Assembly (NCBI GenBank): GCA_946886725.1
Contig: CAMPJF010000022.1
Span: forward strand, 1 to 11,463
Source: an uncultured Candidatus Saccharibacteria bacterium
GTDB lineage: Bacteria > Patescibacteria > Saccharimonadia > Saccharimonadales > UBA6022
Reading direction: 5' to 3'
Length of the DNA stretch: 11,463 nt
Part shown: positions 1 to 6,727 of the stretch, piece by piece
Position numbering within the stretch: position 1 is the stretch's first letter
Layout of the letters: every line of letters starts with the position of its first letter
Notes under the pieces: generated by a model
Told to the model about the DNA's origin: nothing
The model's input: the letters and a program-made list of their open reading frames with translations, nothing else
Database searches by the model: none
Translations under genes and position numbers: made by a program

Positions 1-126
1 CAAATACAAGAGCAATTAATGCTTCAGCTGCGCGAGGCTGAAACCATTGGCGATGACGCCAGGGCGACGGAACTGCGCATTCAGTTGAATACACTCATAA
101 AGGAGATAACACGTGGCCAAAGATGA
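1..126 (+). CDS. C-terminal tail of an upstream gene, probably DNA primase DnaG (partial)
   Basis: An open frame runs from base 1 to a TGA stop at 124-126 and encodes 41 residues, so the gene begins outside the window. The visible tail is a charged, Gln/Glu/Leu-rich amphipathic helix (contains [16 protein letters not shown]) ending in ITRGQR. This helical style fits the helicase-binding C-terminus of DnaG primase. Position supports that: the gene sits directly upstream of and overlaps the primary sigma-factor gene by 14 bases, matching the widespread dnaG-rpoD arrangement. The reading frame is seen directly; the DnaG identity is inference from neighbourhood and composition and cannot be proved from 41 residues. 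A different coiled-coil protein is possible. Confidence 0.55.
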   Translation, partial: QIQEQLMLQLREAETIGDDARATELRIQLNTLIKEITRGQR

Positions 127-1120
127 TATCGTAACAACAGTAGAAGAGCCGGTTGAAGATAGCGTAATAATCGACGGAAGTGGCGGTCCGCTTAGCGACA
201 TTGACGAGCCAGCGCTCGACGAGTTGCTCGACGAAGAAGAGGACAGTGAAGAGGCGATCAACTCAGGGCAATATTTTGATGACGTTTCGGATGACAGTGT
301 GCGCCTATATCTGCGCGAAATTGGTAAAATTCCACTGCTAAACGCCGAAGAGGAACTAGCCCTAGCGCAGCGGGTGGTTGCTGGCGAGAAAAAAGCCAAA
401 GACAAGATGGCAGAAGCGAATATGCGTCTTGTGGTTTCCATTGCGAAACGCTACAGCGGACGTGGTCTTGATTTCCTTGATCTTATCCAAGAGGGTAATA
501 CCGGCCTCCTGCGCGCCGTTGAAAAGTTTGATCCAGACAAGGGATTTAAGTTTTCGACTTACGCAACGTGGTGGATTCGTCAGGCAATCACCCGTGCGAT
601 TGCTGATCAAGCACGAACGATTCGTATTCCTGTTCACATGGTAGAGACGATTAACAAATTACTTCGTACGCAGCGCCGCATGACCCAAGAATTAAACCGT
701 GAACCTACCATCGAAGAACTAGGCAAAGAACTTGAGATGGAACCGGAAAAAGTCGAGTACGTGATCAAGATCAAGCAAGACATTACCAGTCTTGATGCTG
801 GCGTCGGCCGCGACGGCGAAGATGAAGACTCGGTTCTAGGTGATTTCATCGAAGATGAAGATGGTGCGACGCCCGAGGAATCTGCTGCACAGCAGCTGCT
901 AAAAGAGCAGGTCCAGGCAGTCCTTTCTACGCTCTCTGACCGCGAACAGAAAATCGTTAAAATGCGTTTCGGTCTTGAGAATGGTAAAAGTCACACCCTT
1001 GAAGAAGTGGGTCAGGAATTTGCCGTTACCCGTGAGCGCATCCGTCAGATCGAAGCCAAGGCGCTTGCCAAGCTTCGCAAGCACAAGGACGCAAAGAAGC
1101 TGCACGAATACCTCGGCTAA
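113..1120 (+). CDS. rpoD: Primary RNA polymerase sigma factor (RpoD/SigA, sigma-70 family)
   Basis: This 335-residue protein directs RNA polymerase to housekeeping promoters. Residues 1-50 form a strongly acidic tail ([13 protein letters not shown] near 35-47) in place of a long region 1.1. Region 1.2 starts near 60 ([16 protein letters not shown]). Region 2 spans about 95-175 with [19 protein letters not shown] and the -10 recognition and melting segment [17 protein letters not shown] (147-163). Region 3 follows at about 176-255. Region 4 (about 262-325) carries the -35-binding helix-turn-helix ([28 protein letters not shown]). All group 1 hallmarks are intact. The start is GTG at 113, chosen because AAGGAG lies at 100-105 with 7-base spacing; it overlaps the upstream gene by 14 bases, suggesting translational coupling. 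A strong terminator follows the stop. The protein is shorter than E. coli RpoD (613 aa) because it lacks the non-conserved insert. Identification is near certain. Confidence 0.97.
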   Translation: MAKDDIVTTVEEPVEDSVIIDGSGGPLSDIDEPALDELLDEEEDSEEAINSGQYFDDVSDDSVRLYLREIGKIPLLNAEEELALAQRVVAGEKKAKDKMAEANMRLVVSIAKRYSGRGLDFLDLIQEGNTGLLRAVEKFDPDKGFKFSTYATWWIRQAITRAIADQARTIRIPVHMVETINKLLRTQRRMTQELNREPTIEELGKELEMEPEKVEYVIKIKQDITSLDAGVGRDGEDEDSVLGDFIEDEDGATPEESAAQQLLKEQVQAVLSTLSDREQKIVKMRFGLENGKSHTLEEVGQEFAVTRERIRQIEAKALAKLRKHKDAKKLHEYLG

Positions 1121-1138
1121 ATTGCGGTTTACTGGGAT

Positions 1139-1167
1139 AAAAACACCTCTACGACGGAGGTGTTTTT
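1139..1167 (+). terminator. Intrinsic terminator after rpoD
   Basis: A perfect 11-bp inverted repeat (AAAAACACCTC at 1139-1149, GAGGTGTTTTT at 1157-1167) encloses a 7-base loop, and the right arm ends in a T tract. It lies 18 bases after the rpoD stop. The A tract on the left arm could also support termination of minus-strand transcription. The stem core is identical to that of the terminator at 1788-1830. Confidence 0.9.
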
Positions 1168-1189
1168 ATGTCCTAATGACATAAGCATA

Positions 1190-1217
1190 TTGACAATTAT
1201 AAAAAAATGTGTATAAT
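1190..1217 (+). promoter_or_regulatory. Perfect-consensus sigma-70 promoter for the 1258 gene
   Basis: TTGACA (1190-1195) and TATAAT (1212-1217) are both exact consensus hexamers, separated by 16 bases. Transcription should begin near 1224. The upstream in-frame ATG at 1207 falls inside the promoter spacer, so it cannot be the start on this transcript. The real start is the ATG at 1258, preceded by AAGGAT at 1245-1250. Confidence 0.85.
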
Positions 1218-1257
1218 TATGCGCATAAGTCCACTAAAACAAAAAAGGATAATAAAA

Positions 1258-1773
1258 ATGAATGAACAACTCAGCCCATGGGGAACTCCGACTGAAGTAG
1301 CGGCACCAGCGCCTGCAACAAGCGAAGTATCTCCATTTCATCAAGAGGCAATCGCGGAACAGCTTCCTGAAAAAGAGCGCCGCAGTTTTGGTCAGCGTAT
1401 TCTTGAGAAGATAAAACTTGTACGTAAGCCTGTAAGTGTCGTTGGTGATATGAGTAATTCATTACATAACGTCGGCAAGCTAGGGAATTATCAGCCACAA
1501 GGCCTAGACAACCTAACCGACGGAGGTTTGGAAAAAACCGGTCAGTATGATGCTAGTCGCGAGGAAGTGCTTGGTGCGCTACAGACTGAAGCGCAGATTG
1601 AGGACGATATTCGTACAAATGAAATCGCACAAGGAAAAGCCGAGTTCTTTCAGCTTGACTCACAGAAGCCTGCGTTAACCCAGGAGCATACTGAACTAGA
1701 GGCAAAGATGCACGACGCTGAAGAAGTAACGCTAACAGCCGCGCAGAGTGCGGAGCTACGACGCCGATCGTAA
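1258..1773 (+). CDS. Small hypothetical cytosolic protein, charged and helix-rich
   Basis: I do not recognise this 171-residue protein. It has no signal peptide and no membrane segment. Residues 1-30 are rich in Pro, Ala, Thr and Ser and look disordered (TEVAAPAPATSEV). Residues 35-60 are basic and helical (PEKERRSFGQRILEKIKLVRK). A Gly/Asn/Leu-rich middle follows (LHNVGKLGNYQPQGLDNLTDGG), and the C-terminal 70 residues are acidic and predicted helical, ending ELRRRS. The ATG at 1258 is chosen over the in-frame ATG at 1207 because a consensus promoter starts transcription between them and AAGGAT lies 7 bases upstream. The gene is monocistronic, with its own perfect promoter and a strong terminator directly after it, which suggests abundant expression. 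Function is unknown; a small structural or nucleic-acid-associated role would only be a guess. Confidence 0.8.
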   Translation: MNEQLSPWGTPTEVAAPAPATSEVSPFHQEAIAEQLPEKERRSFGQRILEKIKLVRKPVSVVGDMSNSLHNVGKLGNYQPQGLDNLTDGGLEKTGQYDASREEVLGALQTEAQIEDDIRTNEIAQGKAEFFQLDSQKPALTQEHTELEAKMHDAEEVTLTAAQSAELRRRS

Positions 1774-1787
1774 GGTAAGCAGTTCTG

Positions 1788-1830
1788 CTAATTAAAAACA
1801 CCTCCACAAGTGGAGGTGTTTTTAATTAGC
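1788..1830. terminator. Bidirectional terminator between convergent genes
   Basis: A perfect inverted repeat of 20 bases per arm (left 1788-1807, right 1810-1829) has A-rich and T-rich flanks on opposite sides, so it can terminate transcription from both strands. One more pair (1787 with 1830) extends the match. It serves the plus-strand 1258 gene and the minus-strand kinase gene. The kinase TAA stop (1828-1826 on the minus strand) lies inside the stem. The core AAAAACACCTC/GAGGTGTTTTT also occurs in the rpoD terminator. Confidence 0.93.
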
Positions 1831-2401
1831 TGTAGAATTTGATGTGGTCAAGTTCATCGTCGATTTGCTGGTGAAAATGATCCAGATCGCCGTTATTGAT
1901 GATGTAATGATCGGCGATAGCGATCGGGCCGCCTTTATCAAGATTTTCAATTTCTGCCCAATCACGTTGATTTGCCTCGGTATCTGTTAGCGGGCGGATG
2001 GGTCGTTGAGTGAGCCGATGGTGGCGTAAATGTTTGGGAGTGACGACCGCAACGACGGTTAGTTCTCCGGGGAAAGCGCGCTTCATGATCTTATACTCAG
2101 TCCACGTGTAAATGCCATCTGCTACGATGCGATGCTGTCCGGCATCGATTAAATTTTCGATTTGGGTTACGATGCGATTGACGACAAAATCCTTACCTTC
2201 GCGTTCGCGCAGTTCCTCGCGGAACGTCTGCTCATTCGCCTCTGTATGCTCTAGATGAGCTTTTTCCATTGCGTCCAGAACGACGCCGCCAAAATAAACT
2301 TTCGGGTAGCCTTTAGCGGTCAAGTATTCTACCGCCGAACTTTTGCCGCTGCCAGTTAATCCAACAAAGGCAACAATTTTTACATTTTCGTGATGTGTCA
2401 T
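1826..2401 (-). CDS. P-loop nucleotide kinase of UPF0200 / dephospho-CoA-kinase-like type
   Basis: This 191-residue soluble protein carries a Walker A motif GLTGSGKS (14-21) right after the first beta strand (VKIVAFV). A TEANEQTFREELREREGKD segment follows (about 53-71), then a hydrophobic strand with an acidic residue (RIVADGIYTW, 91-100), a VVAVVTP strand (117-122), a basic lid-like stretch (RLTQRPIRPLT, 129-139) and a terminal ADHYIINNGDL segment (163-173). This order matches CoaE-like P-loop kinases and especially the UPF0200 group described mainly in archaea, which act as or resemble nucleotide or dephospho-CoA kinases. The substrate cannot be read from sequence. The ATG start is set by a -10 element 7 bases upstream, giving a probable leaderless mRNA with no Shine-Dalgarno. 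It is divergent from polA and convergent with the 1258 gene. Other readings: adenylate- or CMP-kinase-like AAA protein. Confidence 0.85.
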   Translation of the reverse strand: MTHHENVKIVAFVGLTGSGKSSAVEYLTAKGYPKVYFGGVVLDAMEKAHLEHTEANEQTFREELREREGKDFVVNRIVTQIENLIDAGQHRIVADGIYTWTEYKIMKRAFPGELTVVAVVTPKHLRHHRLTQRPIRPLTDTEANQRDWAEIENLDKGGPIAIADHYIINNGDLDHFHQQIDDELDHIKFYS

Positions 2402-2408
2402 TAGTTCC

Positions 2409-2417
2409 AGTATATCA
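2409..2417 (-). promoter_or_regulatory. Extended -10 promoter of the kinase gene, probably leaderless
   Basis: Read on the minus strand, TGATATACT carries the extended -10 dinucleotide TG one base before the hexamer TATACT. The hexamer ends 7 bases before the ATG (2401), so transcription should start at or within a base or two of the start codon. No convincing -35 hexamer is seen, which is normal for extended -10 promoters. Confidence 0.65.
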
Positions 2418-2471
2418 GAGATAGTATGACGCCGCGTTTTTACTGGCCGCAGTCGGTTAGCTTGGGGAGGG

Positions 2472-2480
2472 TGGTATACT
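2472..2480 (+). promoter_or_regulatory. Extended -10 promoter of polA, probably leaderless
   Basis: TGGTATACT has TG one base before TATACT (2475-2480). Only 6 bases separate it from the polA ATG at 2487, placing the predicted transcription start on the start codon. The purine-rich GGGGAGGG (2464-2471) is too far upstream (16 bases or more) to act as a ribosome-binding site and lies before the -10, so it would not be transcribed. It mirrors the divergent promoter at 2409-2417. Confidence 0.7.
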
Positions 2481-2486
2481 AATAAG

Positions 2487-5042
2487 ATGACAAAAAAGCT
2501 GGCTGTAATCGATGGAAAGAGCGTGTTTTACCGTGGCTATTACGCTATGCCCGGATTAAGCTTATCCGATGGCACGCCAACGGGCGGTGTGTTTGGATTT
2601 GCGAGCCTTGCGATCGAGCTAATTAAGAAACTCGAACCCGACTACGTTGCTGTTGCGTGGGATAAAAAGGGGACGAACATTCGTAAGCGCCGCGAGATTT
2701 ACCCAGAATACAAAGCTGGCCGCAAGAAAGCACCGGACGATTTTTATGCGCAGTTACCGATGCTATTTGAGCTGCTAGAGGCATTTGGATGGCCATTATA
2801 CGAGTTAGATGATTATGAGGCGGATGATATCTTGGGCGCATTTGCAAAACAGGCTACCGAAAAGGGGATTGAAACGTATTTGCTGACGAGTGATTTGGAT
2901 GCATTACAGTTGATCAGCCCGACGACGAAAGTCTTCGCGCTAAAGAACGGCCTCAGTAATTTAGAGGAGTTTGACGTTGCATACTTTGAGGCAAAATACG
3001 GTATCAATGTCGAACAGTTCCTTGACCTAAAGTCACTAAAAGGTGATTCGTCCGACAACCTGCCGGGTGTGCCAGGTGTGGGTGAAAAGACGGCCGTGCA
3101 GTTACTGCAAGAATACAAAACATTAGATAACATTTATGATCATATTGACGATATCAAACCAACCATCGCCAAGAAGTTGGCGGCCGGTAAGGATCTAGCG
3201 TATATGAGTAAAGAAGTCGGCCGAATATGGACGGACGCGCCTGTGCAGTTGGACTGGGCTGTGGCGGATATCAATGATATTAATCTCCCAGGTGTCGCAG
3301 AGATTCTTCGTAAATTTGAATTTAGTTCGCTAGTTCGTCGGCTACCAAAGCATATGCAGACCAGTACAGCACCGACGGATCAGGTCGGATTGTTTGATGC
3401 GAGCGTGGAATCTTCATTAGTGCCACTGTCAGTAACGCCATGGCCAGATACGCTATCGATTGACGGGCCGGTTGCGCTACAATACGATGTTGACGCAAAA
3501 GAGGTTTGGCTATCGCCAAATATGGCAACGCTCTACTGTGTACCTATTGATACTATCGATGCGAGCGTCTGGCAGGCTTTGCGGTTGGCAACGGTTATCG
3601 GATACGACAGTAAATTGCTATATCACCAGTTGGCGGAAAATAACATTGACGCACGCTTCGACGCGGTCCATGATATTCACCAAGCGGCGTTTCTAATCGA
3701 TCCCTTGCAGCGTGATCGCAGTTTGGCAGCCCTTGCAGGCGAATCGATTAGCGATACGCCGACAGCCATAGCAGCGATGTGGCAAATATACGCACAGCAA
3801 CAACAGGCATTCGCCAGGAACGAAAAGCTTGCCAAAATCGCCTATGAGCTCGACTTTCCTTTGACATATCACTTGTTCGCAATGGAGCGTCGTGGTATTA
3901 AGATTGACCGGACAATGCTTGCGAAGATGAGCAGTGAACTAGGGGAGGAGCACGCTCGACTTGAACAAGAAATGTATACGCTGGCGGGCTATGAATTTAA
4001 TATCGGCAGCCCATCACAGTTATCGGATGTGCTGTTTACGAAATTGCAACTACCGACTGCAGGAATAAAGAAGGGTAAAACCGGCTATAGTACAGGCCAA
4101 AAAGAGCTAGATAAATTACGCGGACAACATCCGATTATCGAATTAATCGAGCGGACGCGTGAACTTGCGAAACTGAAAAACACGTATATTGATACGTTAC
4201 CGAAGCTCGCTGATATTCACGATCGTATTCATACGACATTCAATCAAGACGTCGCCAGCACTGGCCGATTAAGTAGCACGAATCCGAACTTGCAGAATAT
4301 TCCCGTTCGCACCGAACTGGGGCGAAAAATCCGTACGGCGTTTATCCCTGACGGGGATAAAGCATTCGTGAGCGCTGACTATAGTCAATTCGAACTGCGC
4401 CTAGCAGCAATATTGGCGAATGATGCAGAGCTTATCAACGACTTTAACGGTGATGTGGATATTCACACTAAAACGGCTAGCCGTGTTTATGGTGTTCCGA
4501 TGGATGATGTTACAAAGAGTCAGCGCCGCGATGCTAAAGTGATTAACTTTGGCGTGCTATATGGGATGAGTCCGCATGGTTTGTCTGCAGCAACCGGCAT
4601 GAACTTTACGCAGGCTAAAGAGTTTATTGATCAGTATTTTACGCTCCGTGCTCCTATCCGTCAGTACATTGACTCGACGCTGCAGCGTGCGGCAACAGAA
4701 GGGTACGTCGAGACATATTTTGGTCGCCGACGCCCGACGCCCGATGTGAACAGTAGTAATTTTATGGTCCGTGAAGGGGCTAAGCGTGCCGCGGCAAATA
4801 TGCCGATTCAGGGAACCGAAGCGGACTTGATGAAGATGGCGATGATCGAGGTCGACAAAAAGCTTGGTGATCTTGGTGAACAGATCTTGCAGGTACACGA
4901 CAGTATTCTGATCGAATGCCCACAAGAGAATGTCGAGGCGGTCGCTGATTTATTGAAAACAACAATGGAAAATATCTATCCTGACCTAGGTATTAAACTG
5001 CGAGTTGATGTTTCGATTGGAAAGAACTGGGGAGAGCTTTAA
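2487..5042 (+). CDS. polA: DNA polymerase I, with degenerate 3'-5' exonuclease domain
   Basis: This 851-residue repair and Okazaki-fragment-processing polymerase has three regions. Residues 1-290 are a 5' nuclease with metal ligands in VIDG (7-10), DDYEADD (108-114), TSDLDALQL (134-142) and GDSSDNLPGVPGVGEKTA (186-203). Residues about 320-440 have exonuclease-domain size, but the expected DxE catalytic motif is missing (LQYDVDAKE there), so proofreading is probably absent, as in Taq. Residues about 450-851 are an intact polymerase: TGRLSSTNPNLQNIP (592-606), motif A DYSQFELR (631-638, catalytic D631), the O helix with K684, F688 and Y692 (KVINFGVLYG), and motif C VHDS (803-806, D805). Phe688 matches the usual residue that discriminates against dideoxynucleotides. 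Motif A has Phe635 where E. coli and Taq have Ile. The gene is monocistronic from a leaderless-type promoter and divergent from the kinase. Confidence 0.97.
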   Translation: MTKKLAVIDGKSVFYRGYYAMPGLSLSDGTPTGGVFGFASLAIELIKKLEPDYVAVAWDKKGTNIRKRREIYPEYKAGRKKAPDDFYAQLPMLFELLEAFGWPLYELDDYEADDILGAFAKQATEKGIETYLLTSDLDALQLISPTTKVFALKNGLSNLEEFDVAYFEAKYGINVEQFLDLKSLKGDSSDNLPGVPGVGEKTAVQLLQEYKTLDNIYDHIDDIKPTIAKKLAAGKDLAYMSKEVGRIWTDAPVQLDWAVADINDINLPGVAEILRKFEFSSLVRRLPKHMQTSTAPTDQVGLFDASVESSLVPLSVTPWPDTLSIDGPVALQYDVDAKEVWLSPNMATLYCVPIDTIDASVWQALRLATVIGYDSKLLYHQLAENNIDARFDAVHDIHQAAFLIDPLQRDRSLAALAGESISDTPTAIAAMWQIYAQQQQAFARNEKLAKIAYELDFPLTYHLFAMERRGIKIDRTMLAKMSSELGEEHARLEQEMYTLAGYEFNIGSPSQLSDVLFTKLQLPTAGIKKGKTGYSTGQKELDKLRGQHPIIELIERTRELAKLKNTYIDTLPKLADIHDRIHTTFNQDVASTGRLSSTNPNLQNIPVRTELGRKIRTAFIPDGDKAFVSADYSQFELRLAAILANDAELINDFNGDVDIHTKTASRVYGVPMDDVTKSQRRDAKVINFGVLYGMSPHGLSAATGMNFTQAKEFIDQYFTLRAPIRQYIDSTLQRAATEGYVETYFGRRRPTPDVNSSNFMVREGAKRAAANMPIQGTEADLMKMAMIEVDKKLGDLGEQILQVHDSILIECPQENVEAVADLLKTTMENIYPDLGIKLRVDVSIGKNWGEL

Positions 5043-5105
5043 AGGGGAAAATGCTCTTGCTTTTCTGATTGGTTTGGTGCATTATTTATAGCAATATATA
5101 AGGTG

Positions 5106-5114
5106 TAGGATAAT
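5106..5114 (+). promoter_or_regulatory. Possible -10 region upstream of the 5126 gene
   Basis: The 83-base gap after polA is AT-rich and has no clear terminator. GATAAT (5109-5114) matches five of six -10 positions and ends 11 bases before the ATG. No good -35 partner or Shine-Dalgarno sequence close to the start was found; AAGGTG near 5100 is over 20 bases away. Expression by readthrough from polA, or from the alternative TATATA at 5095-5100, is equally possible. Confidence 0.3.
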
Positions 5115-5125
5115 TAACAAATCAC

Positions 5126-6061
5126 ATGTCAGAACTCATTCCGCAATCAGATGCTTCTCTTAATGCAACTCCTAAAGAAATAGAATTACAGGATTACTAT
5201 GCCTGGAAAAATCCTCTCGATGAGGCGCGCCGCCACGTACAGGATAATTATGGACCTTGCGGTCCAGAGCGGCTATACGCTCCTAAAAAACCGCTCTGGG
5301 AAAATGAAAAGCTGAGTGACACTGAGCGTCAGCAGCTTTGGGTTGGCGCGCAGATTATTGAAATGAACAAGAGGAAGCAGATATTTTCTCAGGCAGCTGC
5401 TCTGATTGCGACATCACATGAGCGGGCGCAATTTTATGATGAAATTCTTTGCGATTACGTCGGTGACCCTAAAAAAATAGGGCAGTTTCGCGAGATCAGC
5501 GCACAAAACAATCACACACCATTTGACGATGTTGATTTTAATTATGACAAAGGCGTGTTGAATGCCTTTACGCACGATAAGATCATTCATGTGCGCGAAA
5601 CGCGTGATCCGGCCGCTAAATCACGAAGTCAAAAATTATTTATTGTTGTTGCAAACCTCGTGACGATGGATATTCAGCGTTTATATGCAGACGACAAGCC
5701 ACAAATCGAATCACTAGGTAATCCTGACTTGCGGTTTAACGAGATTATTCCCTTAACCTCTCGCACGCTTCAGGGAATGGAAATGCATTTCATGGGGGAT
5801 GGCGAAGATGTATTGCAGCCCTACCTTCAGGAATTTTCAAAAAATCAAGCTGTGGCGATGCAGCCGCATTTGATGATGTCGGCGACTGACGGCTGGAAAT
5901 ATAAGCCAGAAGGATACGCGGAATACAGCAAGCTGCGCCCAATCGAGCATCTTACAGAGGAGCGAGGCGTTCTTTGGGCGCTTGCACAGGCGCGTGGACT
6001 GCCCGTTAGCGACCGAGGTGCGCTTATTTCTCAGGCGACACAGTTTGAGATTGAACAGTAA
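5126..6061 (+). CDS. Hypothetical cytosolic protein, family not recognised
   Basis: I do not recognise this 311-residue protein. It has no signal peptide, membrane segment, P-loop, zinc-finger cysteine pattern or evident catalytic motif. It is charged and mostly helical in appearance. Notable segments are YYAWKNPLDEARRHV (24-38), an aromatic and acidic patch DDVDFNYDKGVLNAFTHDKIIHV (about 134-156), a hydrophobic stretch LFIVVANLVTMDIQRLY (about 171-187) and a C-terminal region with LTEERGVLWALAQARGLP. The coding frame is clean over more than 900 bases and uses codons like its neighbours. The ATG at 5126 is the first in frame after the polA gap; it lacks a Shine-Dalgarno sequence, so the start is only moderately certain. 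It lies between polA and a separately promoted membrane protein, giving no functional hint. Confidence 0.82.
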   Translation: MSELIPQSDASLNATPKEIELQDYYAWKNPLDEARRHVQDNYGPCGPERLYAPKKPLWENEKLSDTERQQLWVGAQIIEMNKRKQIFSQAAALIATSHERAQFYDEILCDYVGDPKKIGQFREISAQNNHTPFDDVDFNYDKGVLNAFTHDKIIHVRETRDPAAKSRSQKLFIVVANLVTMDIQRLYADDKPQIESLGNPDLRFNEIIPLTSRTLQGMEMHFMGDGEDVLQPYLQEFSKNQAVAMQPHLMMSATDGWKYKPEGYAEYSKLRPIEHLTEERGVLWALAQARGLPVSDRGALISQATQFEIEQ

Positions 6062-6070
6062 GCATAATCA

Positions 6071-6099
6071 TTGACATTTTCATGCAAAAGTGCTAAAAT
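6071..6099 (+). promoter_or_regulatory. Near-consensus sigma-70 promoter of the 6106 gene, leaderless configuration
   Basis: TTGACA (6071-6076) and TAAAAT (6094-6099) are separated by exactly 17 bases. The -10 ends 6 bases before the ATG at 6106, putting the predicted transcript start on the start codon. No Shine-Dalgarno sequence lies between. It begins 9 bases after the stop codon of the preceding gene. Confidence 0.82.
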
Positions 6100-6105
6100 G
6101 TACTT

Positions 6106-6708
6106 ATGTATAAGAGTAGTTCATCACGGGTGGTTCCAATTGTTCTCGTTTTAATTGTCGTTGCCATTGCAATAGCGGCATTAGTTTCTGTTGGGCGAGC
6201 GATTTTTGGGGGCAATGACAGCCAAGAGACTGCACGAGTTGACCTGGGTGTTGAATCACTATTAAATACGTCTCCTGATCGTAGTGTGCGCATGACGGTC
6301 CGCGGACCGATAGTTGCTGACGAGGCTTTTCGGTCGTATCAGATAGCTGTTGATTCAAGCAGTCGAAGGATGACTACATATTCCGGTTACCTAGATCAGA
6401 CACTCGAAACTAGTCAGCTAGGCAATAACACTAAGGCCTACGAAGAGCTTGTTTATGCACTCAACCGAGTGAATTTGATGAAGGGTGAAGAGTTAGAGGG
6501 GGAGAAGAACGACACTCGCGGCGTTTGTGCTACTGGCCGCGTCTATGAGTTTGAAGTCCTTCAAGGCAACAGTGTGATAAAGCGTCTATGGACTTCGACC
6601 TGTAAGGGATCTCAGGGCTCCTTAAAGGCTAGCGTCAAACAGATCGAAACACTCTTTACGAATCAAATTCCCGACAGTAAGAAAACGCTCAGTAAAATAG
6701 ACGTTTAA
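6106..6708 (+). CDS. Membrane-anchored hypothetical protein with a two-cysteine extracytoplasmic domain
   Basis: This is a 200-residue protein with a short basic N-terminus and one long membrane segment (about 9-30, VVPIVLVLIVVAIAIAALVS) that lacks a clear cleavage site, so it is probably a membrane anchor. The rest should lie outside the membrane. It contains a beta-rich domain (RSVRMTVRGPIVADEAFRSYQIAV, about 59-82) and the pair RGVCATGRVYEFEVL (138-152) and RLWTSTCKGSQGSL (160-173). Cys141 and Cys166 are the only cysteines and may form a disulfide. The pattern is familiar to me from Saccharibacteria-type genomes as an uncharacterised family, but I cannot name a function. The gene has its own near-perfect promoter in leaderless configuration. 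Its transcript probably ends at the inverted repeat at 6713-6754, which overlaps the next gene. Confidence 0.88.
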   Translation: MYKSSSSRVVPIVLVLIVVAIAIAALVSVGRAIFGGNDSQETARVDLGVESLLNTSPDRSVRMTVRGPIVADEAFRSYQIAVDSSSRRMTTYSGYLDQTLETSQLGNNTKAYEELVYALNRVNLMKGEELEGEKNDTRGVCATGRVYEFEVLQGNSVIKRLWTSTCKGSQGSLKASVKQIETLFTNQIPDSKKTLSKIDV

Positions 6709-6727
6709 ATCAAATACCGCGTATACT
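6698..6727 (+). promoter_or_regulatory. Promoter of the HAD gene, leaderless configuration
   Basis: TATACT (6722-6727) ends 6 bases before the ATG at 6734. A weak -35 match TAGACG (6698-6703, four of six) lies 18 bases upstream, inside the end of the preceding gene. No Shine-Dalgarno sequence is present. TATACT is the same -10 hexamer used for polA and the kinase. Confidence 0.6.

Noticed and set aside
16..441. 141-codon serine-rich open frame on the minus strand
   Set aside because: It is antisense to the rpoD start; the poly-Ser run mirrors the GAA/GAC-rich acidic codons of the sigma factor. No promoter or ribosome-binding site supports it.
1207..1257. Upstream in-frame start for the hypothetical gene
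   Set aside because: This ATG lies between the -35 and -10 hexamers, so it would not be on the transcript; the ATG at 1258 has the ribosome-binding site.
2813..4925. Several minus-strand open frames of 60-122 codons within polA
   Set aside because: All are shadows of the fully conserved polA frame and show no independent start signals or motifs.
5043..5070. Possible terminator after polA (GAAAA/TTTTC)
   Set aside because: The stem is only 5 AT-rich pairs with a 9-base loop, too weak to support.
6074..6101. Inverted repeat ACATTTT/AAAATGT spanning the promoter of the 6106 gene
   Set aside because: Only 7 AT-rich bases per arm, overlapping the -35 and -10 elements; likely chance given promoter composition.
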